A stretch of DNA of 64,000 bases from Streptomyces noursei (GTDB lineage Bacteria > Actinomycetota > Actinomycetes > Streptomycetales > Streptomycetaceae): NCBI RefSeq assembly GCF_016917755.1, contig NZ_CP070326.1:8432001-8496000 (forward strand). Direction: 5' to 3'. Positions 44,605 to 52,435 of the stretch are shown here, piece by piece. The notes below the pieces were generated by a model, which did no database searches, was not told the DNA's origin, and worked only from the letters and a program-made list of their open reading frames with translations. Position 1 is the stretch's first letter. The number at the start of each line of letters is the position of its first letter. The position numbers and the translations under genes were made by a program.

Positions 44605-44948
44605 CGAGTAGGCGATCTCGGACCGGGCTGCGCGGCGCCGGGCCTGCCGTCGGTGGTGCTCCCGCACCCTCGAAGGCCGGGCGGATCCGCTTCACCGACG
44701 TCAGCCACGTCCCTGGGTGGGGAACAAGGGCAGGTCCGGGGTACGGAGCCGATCGGCGGTGGGGAAATGCAGGAATCCTCATCAGGTCTTCAAGGTGCTG
44801 CAGACACGGGGGGGGACAGGGAACATGGTCGGTAGGGCGAGTGGGCCAGCGACGCCTCATGGGACAGACACTGTCTCCCAGTTGCCTCCCATCCGAGGGA
44901 TTGAACGGGGCGAAAAACAAGGTCAGTTGGGGTGGCAACGGATCACTG
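44605..44948. other. Gap without a recognisable gene before fadA6
   Basis: No convincing coding frame. There is a short hairpin GACAG-ACA-CTGTC at 44863-44875 in A-rich surroundings, which could be the terminator of the leftward fadA6 operon. Confidence 0.4.
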
Positions 44949-46106
44949 TCAGAGGCGTTCGATGATCGTGACGTTGGCCTGGCCGCCGCCCTCGCACATG
45001 GTCTGCAGGCCGAACCGCCCGCCGGTGCGCTCCAGTTCGTTCAGCAGTGTGGTCATCAGCCGGACGCCGGTCGCACCCAGCGGGTGCCCCAGGGCGATGG
45101 CACCGCCGTTGACGTTGACCCGCTCCGGATCGGCGCCGGTCTCCTTCAGCCAGGCCAGCACCACCGGCGCGAACGCCTCGTTGATCTCGACCAGGTCGAT
45201 GTCGTCGATCGTCATCCCGGCCTTCTTCAGCGCGTGCGCGGTGGCGGGGATCGGCGCGGACAACATCCGGATGGGGTCCTCGCCGCGGACCGAGAGGTGG
45301 TGGATCCGGGCGCGCGGCGTCAGGCCGTGCTCGGCCACCGCCCGCTCGGAGGCCAGCAGCATCGCCGCCGCCCCGTCGGAGACCTGCGAGGAGACCGCGG
45401 CGGTCAGCCGACCGCCCTCCACCACCGGCGCCAGCGCGGCCATCTTCTCCAGCGAGGTGTTCCGCCGCGGCCCCTCGTCCGCGGTGACATCCCCGTAGGC
45501 GACGATCTCCCGGTCGAAGCGGCCCTCGTCGATGGCCCGGACCGCCCGCCGGTGGGAGCGGAGCGCGAACTCCTCCATGTCCCGGCGGGAGATGTCCCAC
45601 TTGGTGGCGATCAACTCGGCGCCGTGGAACTGGTTGACCGGCTGGTCACCGTAGCGGGCCCGCCAGCCCACGGAACCGGCGAAGGGGCCCTGGGTGAGCC
45701 CCAGGGGCTCGGCGGCCTGGCGGCTGGCGAAGGCGATCGGGATCTGCGACATGTTCTGCACCCCGCCCGCCACGACCAGGTCCTGGGTGCCGGAGAGCAC
45801 CCCCTGTGCGGCGAAGTGCACGGCCTGTTGCGAGGACCCGCACTGCCGGTCGACGGTGACGCCGGGCACCTCCTCCGGCAGCCCGGCGGCCAGCCAGCAG
45901 GTCCGGGCGACGTCCCCGGCCTGCGGCCCGACCGTGTCGAGGCAGCCGAAGACGACGTCCTCCACCGCCGCCGGATCGATCCCGGTGCGCTGCATCAGCG
46001 CGGTCAGCACATGTGCGCCGAGGTCGGCCGGATGGACGGCGGACAGCCCGCCGCCCTTCTTCCCCACCGGGGTGCGGACGGCATCGACGAGGTACGCCTC
46101 GGACAT
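44949..46106 (-). CDS. fadA6: FadA6-type acetyl-CoA acyltransferase (thiolase)
   Basis: The product is 385 aa with AAGGAG before ATG 46106. Nucleophilic Cys89 lies in DRQCGSSQQA; the second-half active site is NGGAIALGHPLGATG and the C-terminal CEGGGQANVTI. In the KstR2 regulon FadA6 releases acetyl-CoA from the opened-ring intermediate. It is the last gene of the leftward unit fadE30-ipdF-kstR2-fadA6, 36 bp after kstR2. Confidence 0.88.
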   Translation of the reverse strand: MSEAYLVDAVRTPVGKKGGGLSAVHPADLGAHVLTALMQRTGIDPAAVEDVVFGCLDTVGPQAGDVARTCWLAAGLPEEVPGVTVDRQCGSSQQAVHFAAQGVLSGTQDLVVAGGVQNMSQIPIAFASRQAAEPLGLTQGPFAGSVGWRARYGDQPVNQFHGAELIATKWDISRRDMEEFALRSHRRAVRAIDEGRFDREIVAYGDVTADEGPRRNTSLEKMAALAPVVEGGRLTAAVSSQVSDGAAAMLLASERAVAEHGLTPRARIHHLSVRGEDPIRMLSAPIPATAHALKKAGMTIDDIDLVEINEAFAPVVLAWLKETGADPERVNVNGGAIALGHPLGATGVRLMTTLLNELERTGGRFGLQTMCEGGGQANVTIIERL

Positions 46107-46142
46107 GGTGAACTCCTTGGTCAGATTCTGCGGATATACCTG

Positions 46143-46727
46143 TCAGTCCCGCAAGGCGATGCCGTCCAGGACCATCGAGAGGTACTGGCGGGCGATCTCC
46201 TCGGGGCCGTGGCGTGCGCCCGGCCGGTACCAGGAGGCGGCGACCCAGACGGTGTCGCGCAGGAAGCGGTAGGCCAGCCGGATGTCGAGGTCGGCGCGGA
46301 AGGTCCCGTCGGCCACGCCGCGCTCCAGCGTGCCGAGCCAGGCACCCGCGAACCGGAGCCGGGCGTCGGCGAGGTAGCCGAAGCGCGGATGCCGGTCGGC
46401 CAGGTGCCGGGCCTCCTTCTGGTAGATCGCCACCGCCGCGCGGTGCCGGTCGATCTCCCTGAAGGACTCGGTGACCAGCGCCTCGATGGTCTCCCGCGGC
46501 CCCAGGCCCGCCTCCAGCACCGCGTCGTAACCGGCCCACAGCTCGTCCAGGAAGGCGGTGAGGATCTCGTCGACCATCGATTCCTTGGAATCGAAGTGGT
46601 AGTAGAGGCTGCCCGCCAGCATCCCGGCCGCGTCCGCGATCTGCCGGACCGTGGTCGCGTTGTAGCCCTGCGCGGCGAACACCTCGGCGGCGGTGGCGAG
46701 GAGTTCGCCGCGCCGCTCCTCAGGCAT
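46143..46727 (-). CDS. kstR2: KstR2-like TetR-family regulator
   Basis: The product is 194 aa. The TetR HTH (GELLATAAEVFAAQGYNATT followed by VRQIADAAGMLAGSLYYHF) is at residues 8-47. Its place next to ipdF, fadE30 and fadA6, and two matching palindromes in the neighbourhood, support KstR2, the repressor released by HIP-CoA. Its start overlaps ipdF by 8 nt. Confidence 0.85.
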   Translation of the reverse strand: MPEERRGELLATAAEVFAAQGYNATTVRQIADAAGMLAGSLYYHFDSKESMVDEILTAFLDELWAGYDAVLEAGLGPRETIEALVTESFREIDRHRAAVAIYQKEARHLADRHPRFGYLADARLRFAGAWLGTLERGVADGTFRADLDIRLAYRFLRDTVWVAASWYRPGARHGPEEIARQYLSMVLDGIALRD

Positions 46728-47502
46728 GCTGCGAGCTGACCGAGACGGTCTCCCCGGTCATGTACGAGGCGTAGTCGCCGGCCAGGAAGACGATCACGTT
46801 GGCCACCTCCCAGGGCTCGGCGTAGCGGCCGAACGCCTCCTTCTCGGTCAGCTCGGCCAGCAGCTCAGGGGTGGTGACCTTCACCAGGTGCGGGTGCATG
46901 GCCAGGCTGGGCGAGACCGCGTTGACCCGCACGCCGTACTCAGCGGCCTCCATCGCGGCACAGCGGGTCAACGCCATCACCCCGGCCTTGGCGGCGGCGT
47001 AGTGGGCCTGGCCGCGCTGGGCGCGCCAGCCCACCACAGAGGCGTTGTTGACGATCACACCGCCCGCTCCGGACGCCTTCATCCGGCGCAGCGCGGCCCG
47101 GGTGCAGCGGAAGGTGCCGCCCAGCGTGACGTCGATGACCTTCGCCCACTGGTCGTCGGTCATCTCCACGAGGTCGGCGGTGCCGCCCAGCCCGGCGTTG
47201 TTGACCACGATGTCGAGCCGGCCGTGCCGCTCCTCGGCGAGTGCGTACAGCGCGGCCACCTGCGCCTCGTCGGTCACGTCGCAGGGCAACCCGGCGACCC
47301 GGTCGGCCCCGAACTCCTCGGCCAGCGCGGCCGCGCTGGCCGCCAGCCGCCGGGCGTGCGCGTCCCCGATGACGATCCGGGCGCCCTCCTCCAGGAACCG
47401 GCGGGCGGTGGCCCCGCCGATCCCCGCCCCGGCGGCGGCGGTGATCACGGCGGTCCGCCCCGTGAGCAGATCGTGACCGGCCACGTACGACGGCGCTGTC
47501 AT
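46720..47502 (-). CDS. ipdF: IpdF-type SDR dehydrogenase
   Basis: The product is 260 aa with cofactor motif TAAAGAGIGG, NNAG, Ser in NNASVV and YAAAK. Gene order (between fadE30 and kstR2) matches Rv3559c. IpdF oxidises the 5-hydroxyl of the HIC-CoA intermediate. It overlaps both neighbours by 4-8 nt, so translation should be coupled. Because fadE30 upstream is broken, expression could be impaired by polarity. Confidence 0.87.
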   Translation of the reverse strand: MTAPSYVAGHDLLTGRTAVITAAAGAGIGGATARRFLEEGARIVIGDAHARRLAASAAALAEEFGADRVAGLPCDVTDEAQVAALYALAEERHGRLDIVVNNAGLGGTADLVEMTDDQWAKVIDVTLGGTFRCTRAALRRMKASGAGGVIVNNASVVGWRAQRGQAHYAAAKAGVMALTRCAAMEAAEYGVRVNAVSPSLAMHPHLVKVTTPELLAELTEKEAFGRYAEPWEVANVIVFLAGDYASYMTGETVSVSSQHA

Positions 47503-48077
47503 GCCTTCGCCTCCTTCGGCAGGCCGAGCACCCGCTCGGCGCTGATGTTCCGCTGGATCTCGTTGGAGCCCGCGTAGCGGGTGTCGGCGCGGGAGAAGAG
47601 GAAGAGCCGCTGCCAGTCGTCGAGGTCGTAGGGCGCGCCGGCGGCGATCATGCCGCCCGCGCCGCAGACGTCCATGGCGAGTTCGCCCAGTTCGCGGTGC
47701 CAGGTCGCCCAGTAGATCTTCCCGATGGACGCCTCGGGGCCGGGGCGCCGGCGGCGACGCCCGCCAGCATCCGCGGGGCGTTGCAGCGGATGGTCTCCAG
47801 GCCGATCCAGGCCCGCGCCAGCCGGTCGCGGATCAGCGGGTCGTCCGCCACCCCGTTGCGCCGGGCCAGCTCCATCAGCGTTGCCAACTCCCTCCGGAAT
47901 ACGACCTGTTGGCCGAGGATGGAGACCCCTCGTTCGAATCCCAGGGTGGCCCTCGCGACCCGCCAGCCGTCGCCCGGCGCACCGACGACGTGCGGCGCGC
48001 GGCGAGGTTGGCCCGCAGCCAGCTGCGGATCTCGGTGCGGAACTCTCGACGGCGGTGGGGGCCTCGACGCTGCTCAT
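47499..48077 (-). pseudogene. fadE30: FadE30 acyl-CoA dehydrogenase, internally deleted and frameshifted
   Basis: Pieces in three frames: an N-terminal FRTEIRSWLRANLAARR, then GDGWRVARATLGFERGVSIL to PRMLAGVAAGAP, then GPEASIGKIYWATWHRELGE to the normal end RVLGLPKEAKA. A frameshift lies near 48044 (one base lost after the first 11 codons), a deletion of roughly 190 codons removes the middle domain, and another shift lies near 47740. A full FadE30 is about 385 aa, and only 193 codons are left. No active enzyme can be made. It is the first gene behind the KstR2-like box at 48094. Confidence 0.88.
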
Positions 48078-48093
48078 GGCCGTACGTTAACCT

Positions 48094-48107
48094 ACCAAAC
48101 ACTTGTT
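48094..48107. promoter_or_regulatory. KstR2-like operator between fadE30 and the enoyl-CoA hydratase
   Basis: ACCAAACACTTGTT matches AnCAAGnnCTTGnT at 9 of 10 defined bases and is part of the longer near-palindrome CCTACCAAACACTTGTTAGG. It lies 16 bp from the fadE30 start and 18 bp from the start of the divergent hydratase, so a bound repressor would cover both. Confidence 0.75.
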
Positions 48108-48124
48108 AGGGAAGGAGGTCGCCG

Positions 48125-48976
48125 ATGACCGCCGGCGAGGAAACGCCCGTGGTGCGCTATGCCCGGCAAGGCCCGGTCGCCACCGTCACGATGAACCGCC
48201 CGGACTACCGCAACGCCCAGAACTCCGCAATGACCTACGCCCTGGACCGCGCCTTCTACCGCGCCGCGGACGACGACGAGGTCAAGGTCGTGGTGCTGGC
48301 CGGCGAGGGCCGGCACTTCTCCGCGGGACACGACATCGGCAGCCCCGGCCGGGACGCGCATCTCCCCTTCGACCGCAGGGCCGGCCTGTGGTGGGACCAC
48401 TCGGACAAGACCGGAGCGGAGAGCCGCTACGCCCGCGAGTCCGAGGTCTACCTGGGGATGTGCCGCCGATGGCGGGAGCTGCCCAAACCGGTGATCGCCT
48501 CGGTCCAAGGGGCCTGCGTGGCGGGCGGGTTGATGCTCGCCTGGATCTGCGATCTGATCGTCGCCGCCGACGACGCCTTCTTCGCCGACCCGGTCGTGCG
48601 GATGGGCATCCCCGGCGTGGAGTACTTCGCCCACCCGTGGGTGATGCCGCCCCGGATCGCCAAGGAGTTCCTCTACACCGGCGACCGGATGCCGGCCCAG
48701 CGGGCCTACCAGTTGGGCATGGTCAACCGCGTCGTCCCTCGCGCCGAACTGGCTGACCGCACACGGGAGTTGGCGGAGCGCATCGCCGAGATGCCCCGCA
48801 TGGGCCTGGCACTGACCAAGTGCGCGGTCAACCAGGCGGAGGACCTCCAGGGCCTGCACACCGGCCTGGACTCGGTCTTCGGCCTGCACCACCTCGCCCA
48901 CGCCCACAACGCCGAGACCGCCCCGGACCCGCTCGGCGGCATGGACATCAAGAAGATGAAGGAGGCCGGTTCCTGA
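48125..48976 (+). CDS. Enoyl-CoA hydratase/isomerase (crotonase)
   Basis: The product is 283 aa. GGAAGGAGG precedes ATG 48125 closely. Oxyanion-hole segments are GEGRHFSAGHDIGS and VQGACVAGGLMLAWICDLIV. It begins the rightward operon behind the KstR2-like box, in the place held by fadD3 in mycobacteria. It is not orthologous to EchA20, so it likely hydrates another beta-oxidation intermediate. Its stop overlaps the dehydrogenase start (TGATG). Confidence 0.88.
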   Translation: MTAGEETPVVRYARQGPVATVTMNRPDYRNAQNSAMTYALDRAFYRAADDDEVKVVVLAGEGRHFSAGHDIGSPGRDAHLPFDRRAGLWWDHSDKTGAESRYARESEVYLGMCRRWRELPKPVIASVQGACVAGGLMLAWICDLIVAADDAFFADPVVRMGIPGVEYFAHPWVMPPRIAKEFLYTGDRMPAQRAYQLGMVNRVVPRAELADRTRELAERIAEMPRMGLALTKCAVNQAEDLQGLHTGLDSVFGLHHLAHAHNAETAPDPLGGMDIKKMKEAGS

Positions 48977-50184
48977 TGGACCTGGACGCAAGCGACGCCG
49001 ACGCCGCGTTCCGGGCCGAGGCCCGCGCCTGGCTCGCCGCGCACGTCCCTGCGACGCCGCTGCCGTCACTGGAGACCCGCGAGGGCTTCGCCGCACACCG
49101 CGACTGGGAACGCCGACTCGCCGCGGACCGCTGGTCGGTGGTCTCCTGGCCGGCCGAGTACGGCGGCCGGGACGCCTCCCTCTTCCAATGGCTGATCTTC
49201 GAGGAGGAGTACTACGCGGCGGGCGCCCCCGGCCGGGTGAGCCAGAACGGCATCAACCTCCTCGCCCCCACCCTCTTCGAGCACGGCACCCCGGAACAGC
49301 GCGCCCGCGTCCTCGGCCCGATGGCGACCGGTGAGGTCATCTGGGCCCAGGCATGGTCCGAGCCGGAGGCCGGCTCCGACCTCGCGTCGCTGCGCTCGAC
49401 GGCGGTCCGCACCGACGGCGGCTGGCGCTTGCGCGGCCAGAAGACCTGGTCGTCCCGGGCCGCCTTCGCCGACCGCGCGTTCGGCCTGTTCCGCAGCGAA
49501 CCCGGCACGCCGCGCCCGCACCAGGGCCTGACGTATCTGATGTTCCCGCTGGACGCCCCCGGGGTGACGGTGCGTCCGATCGGCCGGCTGGACGGCAAAC
49601 CGGCCTTCGCCGAGCTCTTCCTCGACGAGGTCTTCGTCCCGGACGCGGACGTCATCGGTGAGCCCGGCCAGGGCTGGCGGGTGGCGATGAGCACCGCCGG
49701 CAACGAACGCGGGCTGACCCTGCGCAGCCCCGGCCGCTTCACCGCCGCCGCCGAGCGGCTCACCGCACTGTGGCGGGAGGCCGCCGACCCGACCGACACC
49801 GCACTGCGCGACCGGGTCGCCGACGCGGTGATCGGCGCCCGCGCCTACCAGCTGTTCACCTACGCCAACGCCTCCCGGCTCGCCGCCGGCGACGGGGACG
49901 CCCCCGGTCGAGCGCCGTCGAAAGTGGGGGACCTGGGCGCCGCATCCAGCCTCAACAAGGTCTTCTGGTCGGAGCTGGACATCGCCCTCCACGAGACCGC
50001 CCTGGACCTGCTCGGGCCCCACGGCACGCTCGCCGACGACGCCGACGAGGCGCCGGCACACGGCAGTTGGGCCGACGGCTACACCTTCTCCCTCGCCGGC
50101 CCCCTCTACGCCGGCACCAACGAGATCCAACGCAACATCATCGCCGAGCGGCTGCTCGGTCTGCCGAAGGAGGCCCGGGCATGA
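48976..50184 (+). CDS. Acyl-CoA dehydrogenase (FadE31/32-type) with in-frame repeat insertion
   Basis: The product is 402 aa. ACAD features: WSEPEAGSDLASLRSTAV (FAD and substrate loop), KTWSSRAAFADRAF, PGQGWRVAMSTAGNERG, and YAGTNEIQRNIIAERLLGLP at the end. About residues 310-320 (DAPGRAPSKVG) are an extra stretch encoded by a 30-bp palindrome at 49901-49930 of a type often dispersed in Streptomyces genomes. It is in frame, between helices, so the enzyme may still fold. It is probably one half of a heteromeric steroid ACAD with the gene at 50342. Confidence 0.85.
   Translation: MDLDASDADAAFRAEARAWLAAHVPATPLPSLETREGFAAHRDWERRLAADRWSVVSWPAEYGGRDASLFQWLIFEEEYYAAGAPGRVSQNGINLLAPTLFEHGTPEQRARVLGPMATGEVIWAQAWSEPEAGSDLASLRSTAVRTDGGWRLRGQKTWSSRAAFADRAFGLFRSEPGTPRPHQGLTYLMFPLDAPGVTVRPIGRLDGKPAFAELFLDEVFVPDADVIGEPGQGWRVAMSTAGNERGLTLRSPGRFTAAAERLTALWREAADPTDTALRDRVADAVIGARAYQLFTYANASRLAAGDGDAPGRAPSKVGDLGAASSLNKVFWSELDIALHETALDLLGPHGTLADDADEAPAHGSWADGYTFSLAGPLYAGTNEIQRNIIAERLLGLPKEARA
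49901..49930 (+). repeat. Dispersed-type palindromic repeat inside a coding sequence
   Basis: The 30-bp sequence begins CCCCCGGTCGAGCG and ends AAAGTGGGGG. Its 5' CCCCC/3' GGGGG ends are complementary, and similar short palindromes are widespread in Streptomyces intergenic DNA. Here it adds eleven codons (DAPGRAPSKVG) to the acyl-CoA dehydrogenase. Confidence 0.65.
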
Positions 50185-50283
50185 CGGAACGCGGCACGGT
50201 CCGGCCGGGGGTCCGGGGGTTGCCCACCGGGACAGCACAGCGCCGAGCGGCTGCTCGGTCTGCCGAAGGAGGCCCGGGCATGA
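50142..50283 (+). repeat. 43-bp direct repeat spanning the end of the dehydrogenase
   Basis: Positions 50142-50184 and 50241-50283 are identical and each encode AERLLGLPKEARA plus a stop. The second copy lies in non-coding DNA. It is probably the tail of a second acyl-CoA dehydrogenase lost by deletion or gene conversion. Confidence 0.85.
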
Positions 50284-50341
50284 GTACCCGTACGCACCGG
50301 GGCGGCGCGCGCCGGCCCGGCCTGCCGGAAGGGTGCCGGTG

Positions 50342-51325
50342 ATGCGGTTCCTGCTGACCGCTGAGCAGCGGGAGTTCGCCCGTACGCTGGACTCCCTGCT
50401 GGGTGCCGCCGGCACCCCGGCCGCCGTCCGCGCCTGGGCGGCCGGGGAGCACAAGCCCGGCCGTGACCTGTGGGCCCGGCTCGCCGGGACCGGGGTGTTC
50501 GCCCTCGCGGTCCCCGAGGAGCACGACGGCATGGGCCCGCTTCCCGTAGAACTCGCCGTCGCCTACGTTGAGTTGGGGCGCCACGCGGTACCGGGCCCGC
50601 TCGTGGAGACCGTCGCCGCTGCGGCCTTCCTGCACCGGCTGGGGGACCCCGACGCGGCGGCCGACTGGCTGCCGCGGATCGCCGCCGGTGACGCACTCGT
50701 CGGCCTGTGCGTCCAGGACGCCCCGTTCGCCCTGGACGCGGACGCCGCCGACACCGTCCTGGTCGTCCGGGACGACACGGTGTGCCACACCGAGACCCAC
50801 GGCCCGGTCCAGCCCGCCCTCGACCCGGCCCGACGGCTCTCCCGCCCGCTGGGCGGCACTGTCCTCGCCCGCGGCCCGGCGGTCACCGCCGCCGCCCGCC
50901 ACGCCACCGACCTGGCCCGGCTGCTCACCGCCGCCCAGGCCCTGGGCCTGGGCCGGGCCCTGCTGGACGGGACCGTCGACTATGTGAAGCAACGCACCCA
51001 GTTCGGGCGGCCGATCGGCTCCTTCCAGGCGGTCAAACACCGGCTGGCGGACACCCTGATCGGGCTGGAGTTCGCCCAGCCGCTGGTGCACGCCGCGGCC
51101 CTGGCGCTGGCCGCGGAGGACCCGTCGGCCGGCACTCAGGCCGCGGCGGCGAAGGCGGCGGCCGGCGAGGCGTGTTACGCCGCCGCCCGCACCGCCCTCC
51201 AACTGCACGGCGCGGTCGGCTACACGGACGCGCTGGACCTCTCCCTCTGGATCCGCAAGGCCCGCCCGCTACGGGACGCCTGGGGCACCCCGGCCGCCTG
51301 CCGGGCCCGAGTGCTGGCCGGCTAG
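50342..51325 (+). CDS. Acyl-CoA dehydrogenase, short subunit (FadE-like)
   Basis: The product is 327 aa, shorter than usual (about 380). GAAGGG precedes ATG 50342. C-terminal ACAD motifs are TVDYVKQRTQFGRPIGSFQ, VKHRLADTLIG and LQLHGAVGYTDALDLSLWIR. The N-terminal half is compact and the substrate-loop motif is weak, as in the small subunits of alpha2beta2 steroid ACADs (FadE32/FadE33 type). It is likely a partner of the longer dehydrogenase upstream. Confidence 0.85.
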   Translation: MRFLLTAEQREFARTLDSLLGAAGTPAAVRAWAAGEHKPGRDLWARLAGTGVFALAVPEEHDGMGPLPVELAVAYVELGRHAVPGPLVETVAAAAFLHRLGDPDAAADWLPRIAAGDALVGLCVQDAPFALDADAADTVLVVRDDTVCHTETHGPVQPALDPARRLSRPLGGTVLARGPAVTAAARHATDLARLLTAAQALGLGRALLDGTVDYVKQRTQFGRPIGSFQAVKHRLADTLIGLEFAQPLVHAAALALAAEDPSAGTQAAAAKAAAGEACYAAARTALQLHGAVGYTDALDLSLWIRKARPLRDAWGTPAACRARVLAG

Positions 51326-51414
51326 CCCGGCGGACGCGGCGGACGACACCAAGGCCGCAGCCCCGAAACACATTCCCGGAACTCGCAGCAAAAGACCCTC
51401 ACCCGGGAGGTCGC

Positions 51415-51590
51415 GTGCCCACCTACATCCCGCCCACCACTCCCCCGCCCCCACCACAAGGTTCGACGACGCCGCGATGCGGGACGCGCTCAGCCGCTTC
51501 TGCACCGGCGTGGCCGTGATCACCGCGGTCCAGCCCGGCGGCCGCCCCACAGGCACGGCCGTCCAGTCGTTCTCCTCGGTGCTCTACTTC
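51415..51590 (+). pseudogene. Truncated and frameshifted flavin reductase
   Basis: GTG 51415 with a GGGAGG site starts VPTYIPPTTPPPPP. The flavin-reductase domain start FDDAAMRDALSRFCTGVAVI, then TAVQPGGRPTGTAVQSFSS, is in another frame, shifted within a C-run near 51450. Homology stops near 51585, right at the end of the padR gene. The FMN-binding core is lost. Such reductases feed flavin to two-component hydroxylases of the HsaAB type. Confidence 0.75.
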
Positions 51591-51598
51591 CGGCGCAC

Positions 51599-52255
51599 CT
51601 ACGGGCGCTTGGGCCCCTCGTCGCCGGCACCGTCACCGGCACCGCCGGCGGCTTGGGTGGCCGCCATCTCGTCCAGGTCGGCCAGCATCGCGTCCGCCAG
51701 GTCGCGTTCGGAGGCGTAGTACCGCTCCGACCACTTCAGGGCGAGCGAGGGGTAGGCCCAGGCCGCGTCGGCGCGGGCGCCCGCGGCGTCCGCCTCGGCG
51801 CTCCGCCGCATGGTCTCGGCGTACTCCCGGTGCCGACCGAGCACCTCGCGCATCTGGTCGGCCTCCAGCAGGTGCCCCAACCACAGGCGCAGCATCACCC
51901 CGTGCTTGAGCACCGGCGGCTCCACCGGCGCCTCGCGCGCCCATCGCCGGACCGCCGCCATGCCCTCGTCGGTGATGACGTAGACCCGCTTGTCGCGGTT
52001 GCCGGTCTCCTGGGCGACCATCCGCGAGCTGACGTAACCCGCCGTCTCCAGGCGCTTGAGCTCGCCGTAGATCTGACTGAACGACGGGCTCCAGTAGAAG
52101 AAGCGCAGCGACCAGTCCGACCACTTCTTGAGGTCGTAACCGGACAACTCCTCGCCGAAGGACAGCAGTCCGAGCACCGCCCAGCTGGTCGCCGGCAGCG
52201 CCGGGCGCTCCGCGCCGTCCCCTGCCCGCGGTCCGCGCACCTTCTTCTCCGTCAC
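51599..52255 (-). CDS. PadR-family transcriptional regulator
   Basis: The product is 218 aa from GTG 52255. Winged helix: SWAVLGLLSFGEELSGYDLK and SPSFSQIYGELKRLETAGYV, then the wing RDKRVYVITDEGMAAVRRW. The C-terminal dimerisation coiled coil (residues 130-200) is of the long Vir_act_alpha_C type. It is divergent from the monooxygenase operon and a likely repressor of it. It ends next to the broken flavin reductase, suggesting that a rearrangement brought it here. Confidence 0.87.
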   Translation of the reverse strand: MTEKKVRGPRAGDGAERPALPATSWAVLGLLSFGEELSGYDLKKWSDWSLRFFYWSPSFSQIYGELKRLETAGYVSSRMVAQETGNRDKRVYVITDEGMAAVRRWAREAPVEPPVLKHGVMLRLWLGHLLEADQMREVLGRHREYAETMRRSAEADAAGARADAAWAYPSLALKWSERYYASERDLADAMLADLDEMAATQAAGGAGDGAGDEGPKRP

Positions 52256-52389
52256 GCTCCGCAGTCTACGGCCTGGGTCGCGTCCGCGAAGTCCCGCCCG
52301 CCGTCGTGCACCCGGCACGTCCCCGGACCCACGACGGGACATCGCCGATCCCCCTTCCCTATTACCACGTATACCTGCTAGACATATTC

Positions 52390-52402
52390 CTATTAGAAAT
52401 AG
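52390..52402. promoter_or_regulatory. Palindrome in the padR/monooxygenase divergent promoter
   Basis: CTATTAGAAATAG is a 5-bp inverted repeat with 3-bp centre in AT-rich DNA, 34 bp before the monooxygenase start. The position suits a PadR operator; binding is inferred. Confidence 0.4.
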
Positions 52403-52435
52403 CCTTCGCATCCTCCAGAACGAGGAGGCAGTTCC

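Noticed and set aside
50280-50342. 20-codon frame MSTRTHRGG between the two dehydrogenases
   Set aside because: It starts inside the duplicated 43-bp tail and has no homology; probably a by-product of the duplication.
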